A stretch of DNA of 64,000 bases. Source: Bryobacteraceae bacterium (lineage in GTDB: Bacteria > Acidobacteriota > Terriglobia > Bryobacterales > Bryobacteraceae). This document shows positions 16,985 through 26,020 of the stretch, piece after piece. A program made the translations under genes and the position numbers. Under the pieces are notes generated by a model, which worked only from the letters and a program-made list of their open reading frames with translations, searched no databases and was not told where the DNA came from. Within the stretch, counting starts at the first letter, position 1; each line of letters opens with the position of its first letter. Location of the stretch: NCBI GenBank assembly GCA_019748195.1, contig JAIEPW010000129.1, positions 1 through 64,000 of the forward strand, given 5' to 3'.

Positions 16985-18088
16985 ATGATCAGCCGTCGCG
17001 ATCTCTTTTCCGCCTCCGCGGCGCTTGCCGGAACCGCTGCCGCCCAGACCTCCGGCGGCTCGCCGAAGAACATCGTGATATCCAGCGCCAATGGACTTCG
17101 CTGCTGCGCCCGCGCGATGGAGCTGCTGAAGAAAGGCGCCGATACCCTGGACGCCGTGGTGGCGGGCGTGAACATCAACGAAGACGATCCCGAGGACAAC
17201 TCGGTCGGCTATGGCGGGTTGCCGAACGAGGAAGGCGTGGTGGAGCTCGACGCCAGCGTGATGCACGGTCCCAGCCGACGCGCGGGAGCGGTGGCCGGGA
17301 TTCGCAACATCAAGAATCCCTCGAAGGTAGCCAGGCTGGTGATGGAGCAGACCGATCACATCATGCTGGTGGGCGAGGGGGCGCTGCGCTTCGCCAAGGC
17401 GATGGGCTTCCAGGAGGAGAACTTGCTCACCGAGAAGTCGCGCCTGGCTTGGCTGGTATGGAAGCAATCCATGCGCGACAAGGGCGGTTCCGGCAATTGG
17501 GGTCCGGGCTTGTCGGCGCCTCCCACGGCGAAGCCTTCGGCCGAGTTGCGCCGCATGTTTCCGCACGCGGACGAGGACGTGCTCGCCTGGGCTTACGACA
17601 TGGCCGTGAATCCGCCCACCGGCACCATCAATTGCCTGGCCCTGAACGCTAAGGGCGAGATGTCCGGCTGCACCACCACCAGCGGACTGGCTTGGAAGAT
17701 TCCGGGCCGGGTGGGAGATTCACCTGTGATCGGCGCCGGCCTGTACCTGGATCAGGATGTCGGCGGCGCTGGCTCCACCGGACGCGGCGAGGAAAACATT
17801 CGCGTGTCCGGCGCGCATACGATTGTCGAAAACATGCGCCGCGGCATGGAACCGAAGGACGCGATCCTCGAATGCCTCAAGCGCATCGCGCGCAATTTCA
17901 ACAACGACAAGCGTCTGGAAAAGTTCGGAATCAGCTTCTATGCGCTCCGCAGGGATGGGGCGTATGCCGGCGGTTCTTTGTGGAAAGGCCAGCGCCGCCG
18001 CTCCCAGTTTGCCGTGAACGACGGCGGCGAGAGCCGCCTGGAAGACAGCGTGTTCCTCCTCGACCGCGGCAAAACGGAGTGGGAGTAA
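16985..18088 (+). CDS. Tat-exported N4-glycosylasparaginase/isoaspartyl peptidase family hydrolase
   Basis: A 367-residue N-terminal-nucleophile hydrolase of the Ntn asparaginase (T2) family. It starts MISRRDLFSASAALAGTAAAQ, a twin-arginine export signal. The maturing cleavage site is predicted just before T214 in PPTGTINCLALN, followed by SGCTTTSGLAWKIPGRVGDSP and GAGLYLDQDVGGAGSTGRGE, which are typical family sequences. The proenzyme is expected to cleave itself into two chains with T214 as the new N-terminal nucleophile. Family members split N-linked GlcNAc-asparagine or isoaspartyl bonds, and sequence alone does not choose between them. It is first in a five-gene run on the same strand, with the next start about 8 bp after its stop. 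A periplasmic role in peptide or glycopeptide scavenging is likely. Confidence 0.88.
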   Translation: MISRRDLFSASAALAGTAAAQTSGGSPKNIVISSANGLRCCARAMELLKKGADTLDAVVAGVNINEDDPEDNSVGYGGLPNEEGVVELDASVMHGPSRRAGAVAGIRNIKNPSKVARLVMEQTDHIMLVGEGALRFAKAMGFQEENLLTEKSRLAWLVWKQSMRDKGGSGNWGPGLSAPPTAKPSAELRRMFPHADEDVLAWAYDMAVNPPTGTINCLALNAKGEMSGCTTTSGLAWKIPGRVGDSPVIGAGLYLDQDVGGAGSTGRGEENIRVSGAHTIVENMRRGMEPKDAILECLKRIARNFNNDKRLEKFGISFYALRRDGAYAGGSLWKGQRRRSQFAVNDGGESRLEDSVFLLDRGKTEWE

Positions 18089-18096
18089 CGTCGACA

Positions 18097-18528
18097 GTGG
18101 TGGTGCTGGTGGGCTTGCCGGGCTCGGGCAAGTCCACGTGGGTGCGAGCTCAAGACCAAGGGCCGGCGCTCGAAAGCGATGAGATCCGCCGGCTGCTGAC
18201 TGGCGACGCCGCGGACCAGAGCGATCCACGGCGCGTCTTTGCCGTGCTGCGCCGGCTGCTGCGGCATCGCCTGGAGTTGATGCGTCCGGTGACGTACATC
18301 GACGCCACCAACCTCGCTCCCTGGGAACGCAGGCCCTACATCCGGATCGCCGAGTTGCACGGCGCCATCGCGGAAGCGGTCTTTTTCGATGTTCCCGCCG
18401 ACGTGTGCCGCCGGCGCAACCGCTTGCGCGCTCGGGTGGTGCCGGATGAGATCATCGAGCAAATGGCGTCGCGCCTGGTGCCGCCGAGTACCCGGGAGGG
18501 GTTCGCCGCGGTTACAGTAATAAGTTGA
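18097..18528 (+). CDS. Small P-loop kinase-like ATP-binding protein
   Basis: A 143-residue cytoplasmic protein with a perfect Walker A motif at its N-terminus (LVGLPGSGKSTW). A lid-like region follows with ESDEIRRLLTGD, then DATNLAPWERRPYI and FFDVPADVCRRRNRLRARVVPDEI. This pattern is that of the AAA_33/polynucleotide-kinase or gluconate-kinase-like P-loop group. Three in-frame GTG codons (18079, 18097, 18100) compete as start. 18097 is taken because GGAGTGGGAG lies upstream and the motif begins soon after. The gene lies between the asparaginase and the hydroxyacid dehydrogenase, whose start overlaps its stop by 4 bp, so it is co-translated. The kinase substrate is unknown; similar proteins phosphorylate nucleic-acid ends or small metabolites. 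Confidence 0.78.
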   Translation: MVVLVGLPGSGKSTWVRAQDQGPALESDEIRRLLTGDAADQSDPRRVFAVLRRLLRHRLELMRPVTYIDATNLAPWERRPYIRIAELHGAIAEAVFFDVPADVCRRRNRLRARVVPDEIIEQMASRLVPPSTREGFAAVTVIS

Positions 18529-19493
18529 CTTTGCCCACCATCCTTGTGCTCTCGGATCCACGCGCCGGCTTCCTGCGGGCGCTGGAACCCTTTGCCGGAC
18601 GAATCAACCATCAGGTGACGTTCGATCGCGACAAGGCGCTCCGCCTCGCGCCCGAAGCGGACATGATTCTGCACGCCTCTTTTTCCGCGGATCGCATTCG
18701 CGAGGTGATGCCGGTTGCACGCAAGGCGAAGTGGGTTCACTCGCTTTCGGCCGGCGTGGATACCGTATTGACGCCGGAGATGATTGCGCATCCTTCCGTG
18801 CTGACCAACGGCCGCGGGGCGTACGCCCGGCCCTTGGGTGAATGGACAATGGGCGCGGCGCTGTTCTTCGCCAAGCAGTTCCGCGCGCGGCTGCGGGAGC
18901 AAGCGGAAGGGGTCTGGCGGCAGGCCGACGTCGAGGAGTTGCACGGGCGAACCATGGGCATCGTCGGCTACGGGGAGATCGGCCGGGCCTGCGCCGAACG
19001 CGCCCGGCCCTTCGGCATGCGGATCATCGGCGTGCGGCGCCGGCCGGAGCTCTCGGCGGGCGATCCACTTCTCGACCGCTGCCGTGGCCTCGATGGCCTG
19101 GAAGAGCTTCTGCGCGAATCCGATTACGTCGTGCTGGCGGCGCCGTCCACCTCATCCACCGCCGGGATGATCGGTGCCGCCCAGATCGCCTGGATGAAGC
19201 CCGCCGCGGTCCTGATCAATGTCGGTCGCGGGAGCGTGATCGACGAGGCGGCGCTGGTGCTCGCGCTGCGGGAACGCCGGATCCTCGGCGCGGCTCTCGA
19301 TGTCTTTGCTCAGGAGCCGCTGCCCGCCGGGCATCCCTTATTCGTCCTGGACAATGTTCTTCTTTCGCCCCATACCGCGGACCGCACTCCCGGCTGGCTC
19401 GATCGCGCCATGCAGGTTTTCACGCGCAACCTGGATGCCTGGCTCAGCGGCGGAGAACTCACGAACATCGTGGACAAGCAAGCGGGATACTAG
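18525..19493 (+). CDS. D-isomer-specific 2-hydroxyacid dehydrogenase
   Basis: A 322-residue NAD(P)-dependent enzyme that interconverts 2-hydroxy and 2-oxo acids. Start is TTG at 18525 within the overlapping TTGA. It shows the Rossmann loop MGIVGYGEIGRACAERA near 144-160, the substrate-binding ALFFAKQFRAR region, INVGRGSVIDEAAL with the catalytic Arg preceding it, DVFAQEPLPAGHPLF with the catalytic Glu, and LSPHTADRTPGW with the catalytic His. The class is clear but the substrate is not. With the downstream PLP-dependent dehydratase it could handle threonine or serine-derived 2-oxo acids, which is inference. The next gene starts 6 bp after its stop, continuing the operon. Confidence 0.88.
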   Translation: MTLPTILVLSDPRAGFLRALEPFAGRINHQVTFDRDKALRLAPEADMILHASFSADRIREVMPVARKAKWVHSLSAGVDTVLTPEMIAHPSVLTNGRGAYARPLGEWTMGAALFFAKQFRARLREQAEGVWRQADVEELHGRTMGIVGYGEIGRACAERARPFGMRIIGVRRRPELSAGDPLLDRCRGLDGLEELLRESDYVVLAAPSTSSTAGMIGAAQIAWMKPAAVLINVGRGSVIDEAALVLALRERRILGAALDVFAQEPLPAGHPLFVLDNVLLSPHTADRTPGWLDRAMQVFTRNLDAWLSGGELTNIVDKQAGY

Positions 19494-19499
19494 ATAACA

Positions 19500-20453
19500 A
19501 TGGTCACGTTCGAGGACATTCAGAAGGCAGCCGACCGCATTCGTGGCCTGGCGCAACGCACCCCGGTGCTCAGCTCGCGCAGTTTCGATTCCGAGGCGCA
19601 TCTCAGCGCGCGCTTCAAATGCGAGAACCTGCAAAAGGGCGGATCGTTTAAGATTCGCGGCGCTTCCAACTTCATCTTCTCGCTCCATCCCGAAGTGGTC
19701 AGCAAGGGCGTGGTGACACATTCCTCCGGCAATCACGGGCAGGCCGTCGCGATCGCGGCGCGCGCAGTGGGCGCTCCGGCGACCATCGTGATGCCCTTGG
19801 ATGCGCCCAAGGCGAAGGTGGAAGCCACGGCCGCCTACGGCGCGAAGATCGTGCAGTATGACCGCTTCCGGGAAAAACGCGAGGACATCAGCTCCCGGAT
19901 TGCCGGCGAGACCGGCGCCACCCTGGTCCCTCCTTACGATCACGAGTGGACCATCGCGGGGCAGGGAACCGCCGCCATCGAGTTGATGGAGCAAGCGCCG
20001 GGCCTGGATGCGCTGGTCTGCTGCGTCGGCGGCGGCGGCTTGATCTCCGGATGCTCTATCGCCGCCAGGGCGCTGAACCCGGCGATCCGCGTGTTCGGTG
20101 TCGAACCGGAGGACGGCAATGACTTCTACCTTTCCGTCCAGGCCGGCCGGCGGATGGAAGTGCCGCCTCCCAGGACGATCGCAGACGGATTGCGGACGCC
20201 CATGCCCGGCGCGATCACCTTTCCCATCGTGCGGCAGAACGTCGAGCAGATCGTGCTGGTGAGCGACGCCGAGATCAAGGCGGCCATGAAGTTCCTGCTT
20301 TTCCGGCTGAAGATCCTGGTGGAGCCGTCGGGCGCGGTGGGCGCGGCCGCGGTCCTGTTCCACAAACTACCGGCCGGACTCAACAAGGTAGGCGTCCTGC
20401 TCTCCGGCGGCAACGTCGATCCGGCGGCGCTGGTTTCCTATCTGGCGGAGTAA
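19500..20453 (+). CDS. Threonine/serine dehydratase-type PLP enzyme
   Basis: A 317-residue fold-type II PLP enzyme that removes water and ammonia from L-threonine or L-serine. PLP is held by K51 in KGGSFKIRGASNF, the substrate loop is SSGNHGQAVAIAA, and the phosphate-binding GGGG loop is VGGGGLISGCSIAA near 178-190. Near the C-terminus VLLSGGNVDP is the usual conserved segment. There is no C-terminal ACT regulatory domain, so the enzyme is of the short, catabolic or serine-racemase-like kind rather than IlvA. It lies 6 bp after the hydroxyacid dehydrogenase and 3 bp before a secreted unknown protein, all on the same strand. Confidence 0.9.
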   Translation: MVTFEDIQKAADRIRGLAQRTPVLSSRSFDSEAHLSARFKCENLQKGGSFKIRGASNFIFSLHPEVVSKGVVTHSSGNHGQAVAIAARAVGAPATIVMPLDAPKAKVEATAAYGAKIVQYDRFREKREDISSRIAGETGATLVPPYDHEWTIAGQGTAAIELMEQAPGLDALVCCVGGGGLISGCSIAARALNPAIRVFGVEPEDGNDFYLSVQAGRRMEVPPPRTIADGLRTPMPGAITFPIVRQNVEQIVLVSDAEIKAAMKFLLFRLKILVEPSGAVGAAAVLFHKLPAGLNKVGVLLSGGNVDPAALVSYLAE

Positions 20454-20456
20454 CTC

Positions 20457-21047
20457 ATGGCCGTTCTCCTGCTGATGCTCGCGCTGGCCGACGCCTTCTG
20501 GGAAACGAAGCCCCCGGAGCAATGGTCGCCGGGCGAAGTGAATCGCCTGCTGACCCAGTCCCCCTGGGGGCAAATGATGGGCGTTCCCGCGCAATCCGCG
20601 CGCGAGGCGTCGGCGAGCCAGGTGCAGGTTTATCTGGCCTCGGCCGCGCCCGCGCGGGAGGCGGAGAAGATGCAGCGGCGGTTCACCAAGCGCGCCGCCA
20701 GCGATCCCTTGTATGAGGAGTACATCGCGTTTCTGGAGGAGGATGCCGGCAAAAGCATCATCCTTGCGATCCGCGTGAATGACCGTTCCGGCATGGAATC
20801 CGGCGCGGAGACCGGACGCATGGAGGAAATGTCGACCCTGCGGGCCGGCAAGGCGAAGTTGAAACTCAGCGGGCACTTCCCGCCCTCCTCCAGTGACCCG
20901 TATCTGCGGCTGGTGTTCCCGAGGCAGATCCCGGAAGACGCGAAATCGCTCGTGTTCGAGGTCTATCTGCCGGGCGTTCCACTGCCGTTTCGCCGCGTGC
21001 AGTTCGATCTCAGGGAAATGAAGTATCGCGGGCGGCTCGAGATTTAA
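20457..21047 (+). CDS. Unknown exported protein at the end of an enzyme operon
   Basis: A 196-residue protein I do not recognise. The first 13 residues (VLLLMLALADAFW) are hydrophobic and look like a short, uncertain signal peptide. The middle is helical and charged (AREAEKMQRRFTKRAASD). The C-terminal 60 residues are beta-rich (FPPSSSDPYLRLVFPRQ, SLVFEVYLPGVPLPFRRVQF, EMKYRGRLEI). This composition recalls short acidobacterial exported proteins of the GWxTD-linked type, but the GWxTD motif itself is absent. It starts 3 bp after the dehydratase stop and is the last gene of the run that begins at 16985. The following gene faces the other way. Confidence 0.7.
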   Translation: MAVLLLMLALADAFWETKPPEQWSPGEVNRLLTQSPWGQMMGVPAQSAREASASQVQVYLASAAPAREAEKMQRRFTKRAASDPLYEEYIAFLEEDAGKSIILAIRVNDRSGMESGAETGRMEEMSTLRAGKAKLKLSGHFPPSSSDPYLRLVFPRQIPEDAKSLVFEVYLPGVPLPFRRVQFDLREMKYRGRLEI

Positions 21048-21149
21048 CCGCCGATCCGCGATCCCTACTGCGCCGCGGGGAACGAAACCGGACCGTGGAA
21101 TTGCACTATGTCCATTCCGATCCCGCGGAGGGTCGCCCCGAAGAGCAGC

Positions 21150-22343
21150 CTACCACCTCAAGCGATTGATCGCGATGCGCCCATTGTTAATCACCAGCAG
21201 CACATCCTGCAGCGATGCGACGTCGCGCAGCGGGTCGCGCTCCACCACCACCAGGTCCGCCTCCAGTCCCGGACGGATCGACCCGGTGCGCGAAGCGACG
21301 CCCAGGCATTGCGCCGAAACGGATGTGGCGGCTTGGATCGCCTCCATCGTGCCGAGTCCCGCCGACACAAGCTCCGCCACTTCCTGCTGCATTCGAACCA
21401 CGGAGCGGGTGTCGTAGGAGGTATCGGTGGCGCCCGCGATCTTCACGCCCAGGCGTTTTGCGTTCGCGACGGTTTCGCGGATGCGCGGATACATATGACG
21501 CGCGCGAATCAGCAGGCCCGCGTTGTCATAGTCGCCGCCGGGTTCCAGCAGATCCCGCACAATCGCCATTGTCGGAACGAAGAAGGTCCCCTTTTCCTTC
21601 ATCAGGTTCAGGGTTTCTTCGCTCAGGTAGGTTCCGTGCTCGATCGAATGCACTCCGGCTCGCACCGCTGCGAAGGCTCCTTCGTTTCCGTGCGCGTGCG
21701 CCGCCACCGGAATGTTGCGCGACTTCGCCTCATCCACCGCCGCCGACAACTCCTCATCGCTGAACGTACGCTTCCTCGGGTCCGTCTCCGGCAGTCCCGC
21801 CCGCTCCGTGGCCAGGATCTTGATCACGTTCACGCCGCGATCCAGGTTCGCCTTCACCACGCGCCGGACGTTTTGCGTTCCGGAGACGCCGCGGATCAGG
21901 TCCGCCAGGGTCGGGAAATTGTAATACAGCTCCTCCGCCGGGTTGGGCCGCACGTGATAGCCGGCGGCGAGGATTTCCGGGATGTCGGTCATCCCGCCGC
22001 GATGCAGGTCTCGCAGGCCGGCGTCGACGAAGTGCGAAACGCCCATGCTTCGCGCCGTTGTCGTTCCGAATCGCAGCGCGCGGCGCGCCATCTCCAGGTC
22101 GCGGATGTGAACGTGCGCGTCCACGAATCCCGGCAACAGCCATTTGCCTTCCAGGTCGATCTCCATCGCGCCGGGCGGCGCTTCGCCTGCTCCGATCACC
22201 GCGATCTTGCCGTCCCGGACAATTACCGTGGTGTTGCGGATCGGCTCCGCCGACACCCCGTCGATCACGTTGGCGCGGCGCAGCACCAGGTTCTGCCCTG
22301 GAAGCAGCAGCGAGGCCGCCAGCAAAATCACGATCGGCTTCAT
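21150..22343 (-). CDS. Secreted amidohydrolase family protein
   Basis: A 397-residue exported amidohydrolase with an N-terminal signal (MKPIVILLAASLLLPGQ). The metal-binding start motif is FVDAHVHIRD near 75; a buried lysine is suggested by the VNVIKILATE strand, with VAAHAHGNEG and HSIEHGTYLSEE giving the next histidines. IAGATDTSYDT carries the last catalytic Asp region. It ends with GSIRPGLEADLVVVERDP, typical of imidazolonepropionase-like and prolidase-like members. It hydrolyses amide or peptide-like bonds; the substrate is open. The start is ATG 22341-22343 sharing one base with the stop of the upstream alpha/beta hydrolase gene (TGATG), so the pair is translationally coupled. An alternative GTG at 22346 overlaps by 4 bp. 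Confidence 0.88.
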   Translation of the reverse strand: MKPIVILLAASLLLPGQNLVLRRANVIDGVSAEPIRNTTVIVRDGKIAVIGAGEAPPGAMEIDLEGKWLLPGFVDAHVHIRDLEMARRALRFGTTTARSMGVSHFVDAGLRDLHRGGMTDIPEILAAGYHVRPNPAEELYYNFPTLADLIRGVSGTQNVRRVVKANLDRGVNVIKILATERAGLPETDPRKRTFSDEELSAAVDEAKSRNIPVAAHAHGNEGAFAAVRAGVHSIEHGTYLSEETLNLMKEKGTFFVPTMAIVRDLLEPGGDYDNAGLLIRARHMYPRIRETVANAKRLGVKIAGATDTSYDTRSVVRMQQEVAELVSAGLGTMEAIQAATSVSAQCLGVASRTGSIRPGLEADLVVVERDPLRDVASLQDVLLVINNGRIAINRLRW

Positions 22344-23362
22344 CACTGCACGCCCAGGTGCTTGCGGAACCAGTCCGCCGCGGCGTTCGAGCTTACCTCG
22401 AACGGCTGATTCACGTACATCTCGAAATGCGTGATGTCCTTGACCTCGATGTAGTCCTTCGGACCCGGCAGCAGGTCGAACGCCGCCTTCGCCGCGTTCT
22501 GATTGTTGATGAGCTCGTCAAACTCCGCCACCACGAACAGCACCGGGCGAGCCCCGATCAGCGGCACATAATGCATCGGCCGGTACTCCGCCACCGCCTG
22601 CTGTGTCTCGTTGTCCACCATGCGGCGCGTCGAAAAACCCGTCTCATACTCGCCGCCCTGACCCGTGCGAGCCCGTGTAATCGCGTCGTCCAGCATCGGA
22701 CCGCGCAGGACGAAGGGACCGGGTGGAACGTTCTTGCCCCCGATGCCCGGAATCTGCGACGCCACCGCTTTTACCCGCGCGTCCAGCGCCGCCACCGTCA
22801 ATACGTGCCCTCCGGCGAAGCTCGATCCCCAGATGCCAATGCGGTCCGGATCCACGCCCGGCTCTCCCTGCAGAAACGAGATCGCGTTACGGTAATCCTC
22901 CACCTGCTTCATCGGGAGCAGGCGCGTGCGCTTCACCACCACCTGTGTCGACCCATAGTGAAATCGCTTGTCGTCGGGTGTCCGGATGCGATCCACCATT
23001 GACACGAATCCGTCGCTTTCCCCCCAACCGCGATAATCGATCGCCATCGCCACCAGACCTCGCTCGGCGAATCGCGCGGCGTACTTCTCGATGGAAAAAT
23101 GTGTCCCTGCCCAGCCCTGGCCCAGCACGATCCCCGGAGTCTTGCCTTTCGCCGAAAACCCCTTTGGAAAGAAAATCTTGCCGTAACAAGCCGTCCCGTC
23201 CGAATAGTACGTGATTTCTCGCGAAGTCACCCCGTCGCCGAGCTTGTATCGCCAATCCTGCGGGGTCAGCCCGGTCTTGGTCACTTTTTTCTGCTGCGGC
23301 TGCGGCGCCTGCTGCCCGCTTGCCACCGCTCCCGCCAACAAAAGCAAACAAATCTGCTTCAT
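22343..23362 (-). CDS. Secreted alpha/beta-hydrolase
   Basis: A 339-residue exported hydrolase of the dienelactone hydrolase/peptidase S9-S15-like type. Start chosen at ATG 23360-23362 because the signal peptide MKQICLLLLAGAVASGQQ follows directly. The catalytic serine lies in GIWGSSFAGGHVL near 165. VLFVVAEFDELINNQNA carries the acid, and DITHFEMYVNQPFE carries the His. LGQGWAGTHFSIEKYAARFAERG gives the oxyanion-hole region. The protein probably cleaves esters or peptides outside the cytoplasm. It is the first gene of a coupled pair with the amidohydrolase that follows, and both are exported, suggesting consecutive steps in breaking down one substrate. Confidence 0.87.
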   Translation of the reverse strand: MKQICLLLLAGAVASGQQAPQPQQKKVTKTGLTPQDWRYKLGDGVTSREITYYSDGTACYGKIFFPKGFSAKGKTPGIVLGQGWAGTHFSIEKYAARFAERGLVAMAIDYRGWGESDGFVSMVDRIRTPDDKRFHYGSTQVVVKRTRLLPMKQVEDYRNAISFLQGEPGVDPDRIGIWGSSFAGGHVLTVAALDARVKAVASQIPGIGGKNVPPGPFVLRGPMLDDAITRARTGQGGEYETGFSTRRMVDNETQQAVAEYRPMHYVPLIGARPVLFVVAEFDELINNQNAAKAAFDLLPGPKDYIEVKDITHFEMYVNQPFEVSSNAAADWFRKHLGVQ

Positions 23363-23436
23363 GGCTGGAAATCTCATCACACTCGCCCGCGGCTGTCAAT
23401 CTGAGAAAGATTTCTGACTACAGCCACTAGTTAGTT

Positions 23437-25962
23437 GTGAATGGAAACCGCGAACCGCTGCTGCTCCCCGCCGTCGCGCTTGCGGCCGGCATTGCCCTAT
23501 CGCGCGCCGTGGAGTTCAATTTACCGGAAGCCGCCGTCGCGGCGGCAACCTTGTTCGCCCTTTCTTTCCTCAGCAAAATCCGGCTCCTTCGTTCCACCGC
23601 CGTGCTCCTCTCCATCACCGGAACCGGCATCGTCGTCGATCTTCTGCACCGGCCCGCCACCGTCCCTCAACTGGACGCGGAACCCGGCGAATTCCTGATC
23701 CTGAGCGGCTGCGCCGTCGAGCCGGGGGAATGGAGCGAGGATCGCGTCCGCTTCACTCTGGAACTTGAGCCTGGAGCTCGGGTGCGCGTCACCATCCCGG
23801 TGAGCGGGGATCGGACGCCACCCCACATCCGTTACGGCGAGCGCCTGGAGCTGGAAGCTCGCGTCCGGCCGCCGCGCAACTTCCACAATCCTGGCGGATT
23901 CGATTATGCCGCGTACCTCGCGCGGCGCGGTATCTTCTGGTCGGCGACCGCGGCGCGCGATGCCGTTCCCACACGCCTCCCCGGCGCTTGCGGTTGGCGC
24001 GCCGCCGCCCTGCTTCATCGATCGCGCGCCCTGCTGGCTGCCCGCATACGCGACCTTTACCCCCAGGACGCCTTCTCCTCGGGCATGTTAAGCGCGCTGC
24101 TTATCGGCGACGCATCGCGGCTGGAACGCGTCTACACCGACGACTTCCGGCGTACCGGGACCTATCACGCGCTGGTGATCTCCGGCATGCACCTGACCCT
24201 GCTTGCGTCCATCCTGCTGTTCAGCCTGCGCTGGCTGCCGGTACATCCGGCGTTTGGATTCGCGCTTACAGCGGCAGCGGGATGGATCTACGCGTTGCTG
24301 GCGGGCGGCGGCGCTCCCGTGCTCCGCGCCGCCGCCGGCCTCACGATCTTCTGCATCGCCCGCCTGATGTACCGGCGGACGCGAGTCCTGAACGTACTGG
24401 CCGCGGTGGCGATCGCCTTCCTGGCGGCCGACCCCGGCCAACTGTTTGAGGCCAGCTTTCAGCTCAGCTTTCTGGCCGTCGCGGCGCTGGGCGGGATTGC
24501 CGCGCCTGCCTTGGATCGCTACGTCACGCCATACCATCGCGCCGCCCGCGATCTGGGTAGCCGTCGCGCCGATGTGACCGTGAACGGTTCGCCGGCCGCC
24601 TTCCGGGTCGAACTCAAGCTCCTCGCGGAGACCATCGCTTTGCTGGCCGGGATCCCCCGCCGTTCTGCGCTGATCTTCGTCGCCGGATCCGCGCGCATGC
24701 TGCTTCTTGCCGGCGAACTGCTGCTGCTCTCCGCCGTGATGCAGATCGCGCTGGCGCTTCCCATGGCGATTTACTTCCACCGCGTGTCCTTCACCGGACT
24801 AACCGCGAATCTGCTACTGGGGCCGGTGATGTCGCTGCTGATTCCGATGGCCTTGATAGCCACCCTCACCGCCAGCTCCCTGGCGGGCGCTCTCGCCGGA
24901 TGGCTTCTGGCCGCCGCCGCCTGGATCGCCAGGTTCCACGCCGCCCGCGAGCCAGACTGGCGAATCGCCGATCCCCCGCCGTGGACCGCCGCCCTGTTCG
25001 CGGCCGCGCTGCTGGCGCTGGCGATCGCCTTGCGGCGTAACACCCGCCGCGTCGCGCCCTTTGCCTCCGCGGCCGTCGCGGGATTTGCGTTGTTGATCCT
25101 GTGGCCGCGATCGCCGGAAATCCATGCCGGCGAAATGGAGCTCACCGCCGTGGATGTCGGCCAGGGCGACAGCCTGCTGCTCGTCTTCCCGGACGGCCAG
25201 ACCATGTTGGTGGATGGCGGCGGCATCCCGAACCATGGCAGAGGCTTCCGGCCTCGTTTGGATACTGGAGAGGACGTCATCTCGCCCTACCTGTGGAGCC
25301 GCGGCATCACCCGCCTGGATCTGCTGGCCGCCACGCACCCTCATGAGGATCACACCGGAGGGCTGCCCGCGATCCTGCGTAATTTTCGCCCCCGCGAGCT
25401 GTGGCTCGGCGGAGCCGTCGGCGATCCGGGCTGGTCCAACGTGACCAGCGCCGCGCGGGTCGCCGGCGTTCCCCTCATCCATCCCGCCGAAGGCGACATT
25501 CGCGATTTCGGGATCGCGGAGGTGCGCGTGCTTTCGCCCCCGCGCGCCGCGGCCTCCGCCCGCGTCAACGACGCCTCGCTGGTGTTCCTGGTCACCTTCG
25601 GCCGAACGCGATTTCTTCTGACCGGCGACATCGAGCAAGACGCCGAATCGCGGCTGCTGGACTCACTGGGGCCTATCGACGTGCTGAAGGTCGCGCACCA
25701 TGGCGCCAGGTCCTCTACCTCCACGCGCTTTCTCGAGATCGCACGGCCCGCGTTCGCCATCATTTCGGCCGGGTCCGGGAACCTGTTCCGGCATCCCCAC
25801 CCCGACGTGCTCGCGCGATTGCAGGCGTCCCCGGCGCGCCTGTTCCGCACGGATGTTTCGGGTCTGATCACCATCCGCAGCGACGGCCGCCGCATCACCG
25901 CCGCGGGCGCGCAACGGAACAACCGCCCGGCGATTCCCGTATTTGATGTTGTGAATCCCTGA
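23437..25962 (+). CDS. comEC: ComEC/Rec2-family DNA uptake channel protein
   Basis: An 841-residue inner-membrane protein forming the channel through which single-stranded DNA enters during transformation. It begins at GTG 23437. Domain order is normal: membrane helices and an OB-like DUF4131 region (to about 190), the multi-helix competence core (about 200-530, with YHALVISGMHLTLLA and VLRAAAGLTIF), then a metallo-beta-lactamase-like domain (about 565-820: VDVGQGDSLLLVFPDGQTML, THPHEDHTGG, RFLLTGDIEQDAE, LKVAHHGARSSTS). The HxHxDH motif of the last domain is intact (HPHEDH near 633), as expected for a member that degrades the non-transported strand. The gene is single; other competence genes are not in the window. 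Confidence 0.94.
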   Translation: MNGNREPLLLPAVALAAGIALSRAVEFNLPEAAVAAATLFALSFLSKIRLLRSTAVLLSITGTGIVVDLLHRPATVPQLDAEPGEFLILSGCAVEPGEWSEDRVRFTLELEPGARVRVTIPVSGDRTPPHIRYGERLELEARVRPPRNFHNPGGFDYAAYLARRGIFWSATAARDAVPTRLPGACGWRAAALLHRSRALLAARIRDLYPQDAFSSGMLSALLIGDASRLERVYTDDFRRTGTYHALVISGMHLTLLASILLFSLRWLPVHPAFGFALTAAAGWIYALLAGGGAPVLRAAAGLTIFCIARLMYRRTRVLNVLAAVAIAFLAADPGQLFEASFQLSFLAVAALGGIAAPALDRYVTPYHRAARDLGSRRADVTVNGSPAAFRVELKLLAETIALLAGIPRRSALIFVAGSARMLLLAGELLLLSAVMQIALALPMAIYFHRVSFTGLTANLLLGPVMSLLIPMALIATLTASSLAGALAGWLLAAAAWIARFHAAREPDWRIADPPPWTAALFAAALLALAIALRRNTRRVAPFASAAVAGFALLILWPRSPEIHAGEMELTAVDVGQGDSLLLVFPDGQTMLVDGGGIPNHGRGFRPRLDTGEDVISPYLWSRGITRLDLLAATHPHEDHTGGLPAILRNFRPRELWLGGAVGDPGWSNVTSAARVAGVPLIHPAEGDIRDFGIAEVRVLSPPRAAASARVNDASLVFLVTFGRTRFLLTGDIEQDAESRLLDSLGPIDVLKVAHHGARSSTSTRFLEIARPAFAIISAGSGNLFRHPHPDVLARLQASPARLFRTDVSGLITIRSDGRRITAAGAQRNNRPAIPVFDVVNP

Positions 25963-26020
25963 CGCGGCCGCGGCAAAATTCGGATTGACGGCCGCATTTA
26001 CTCCGGTATACTAATCGCCT

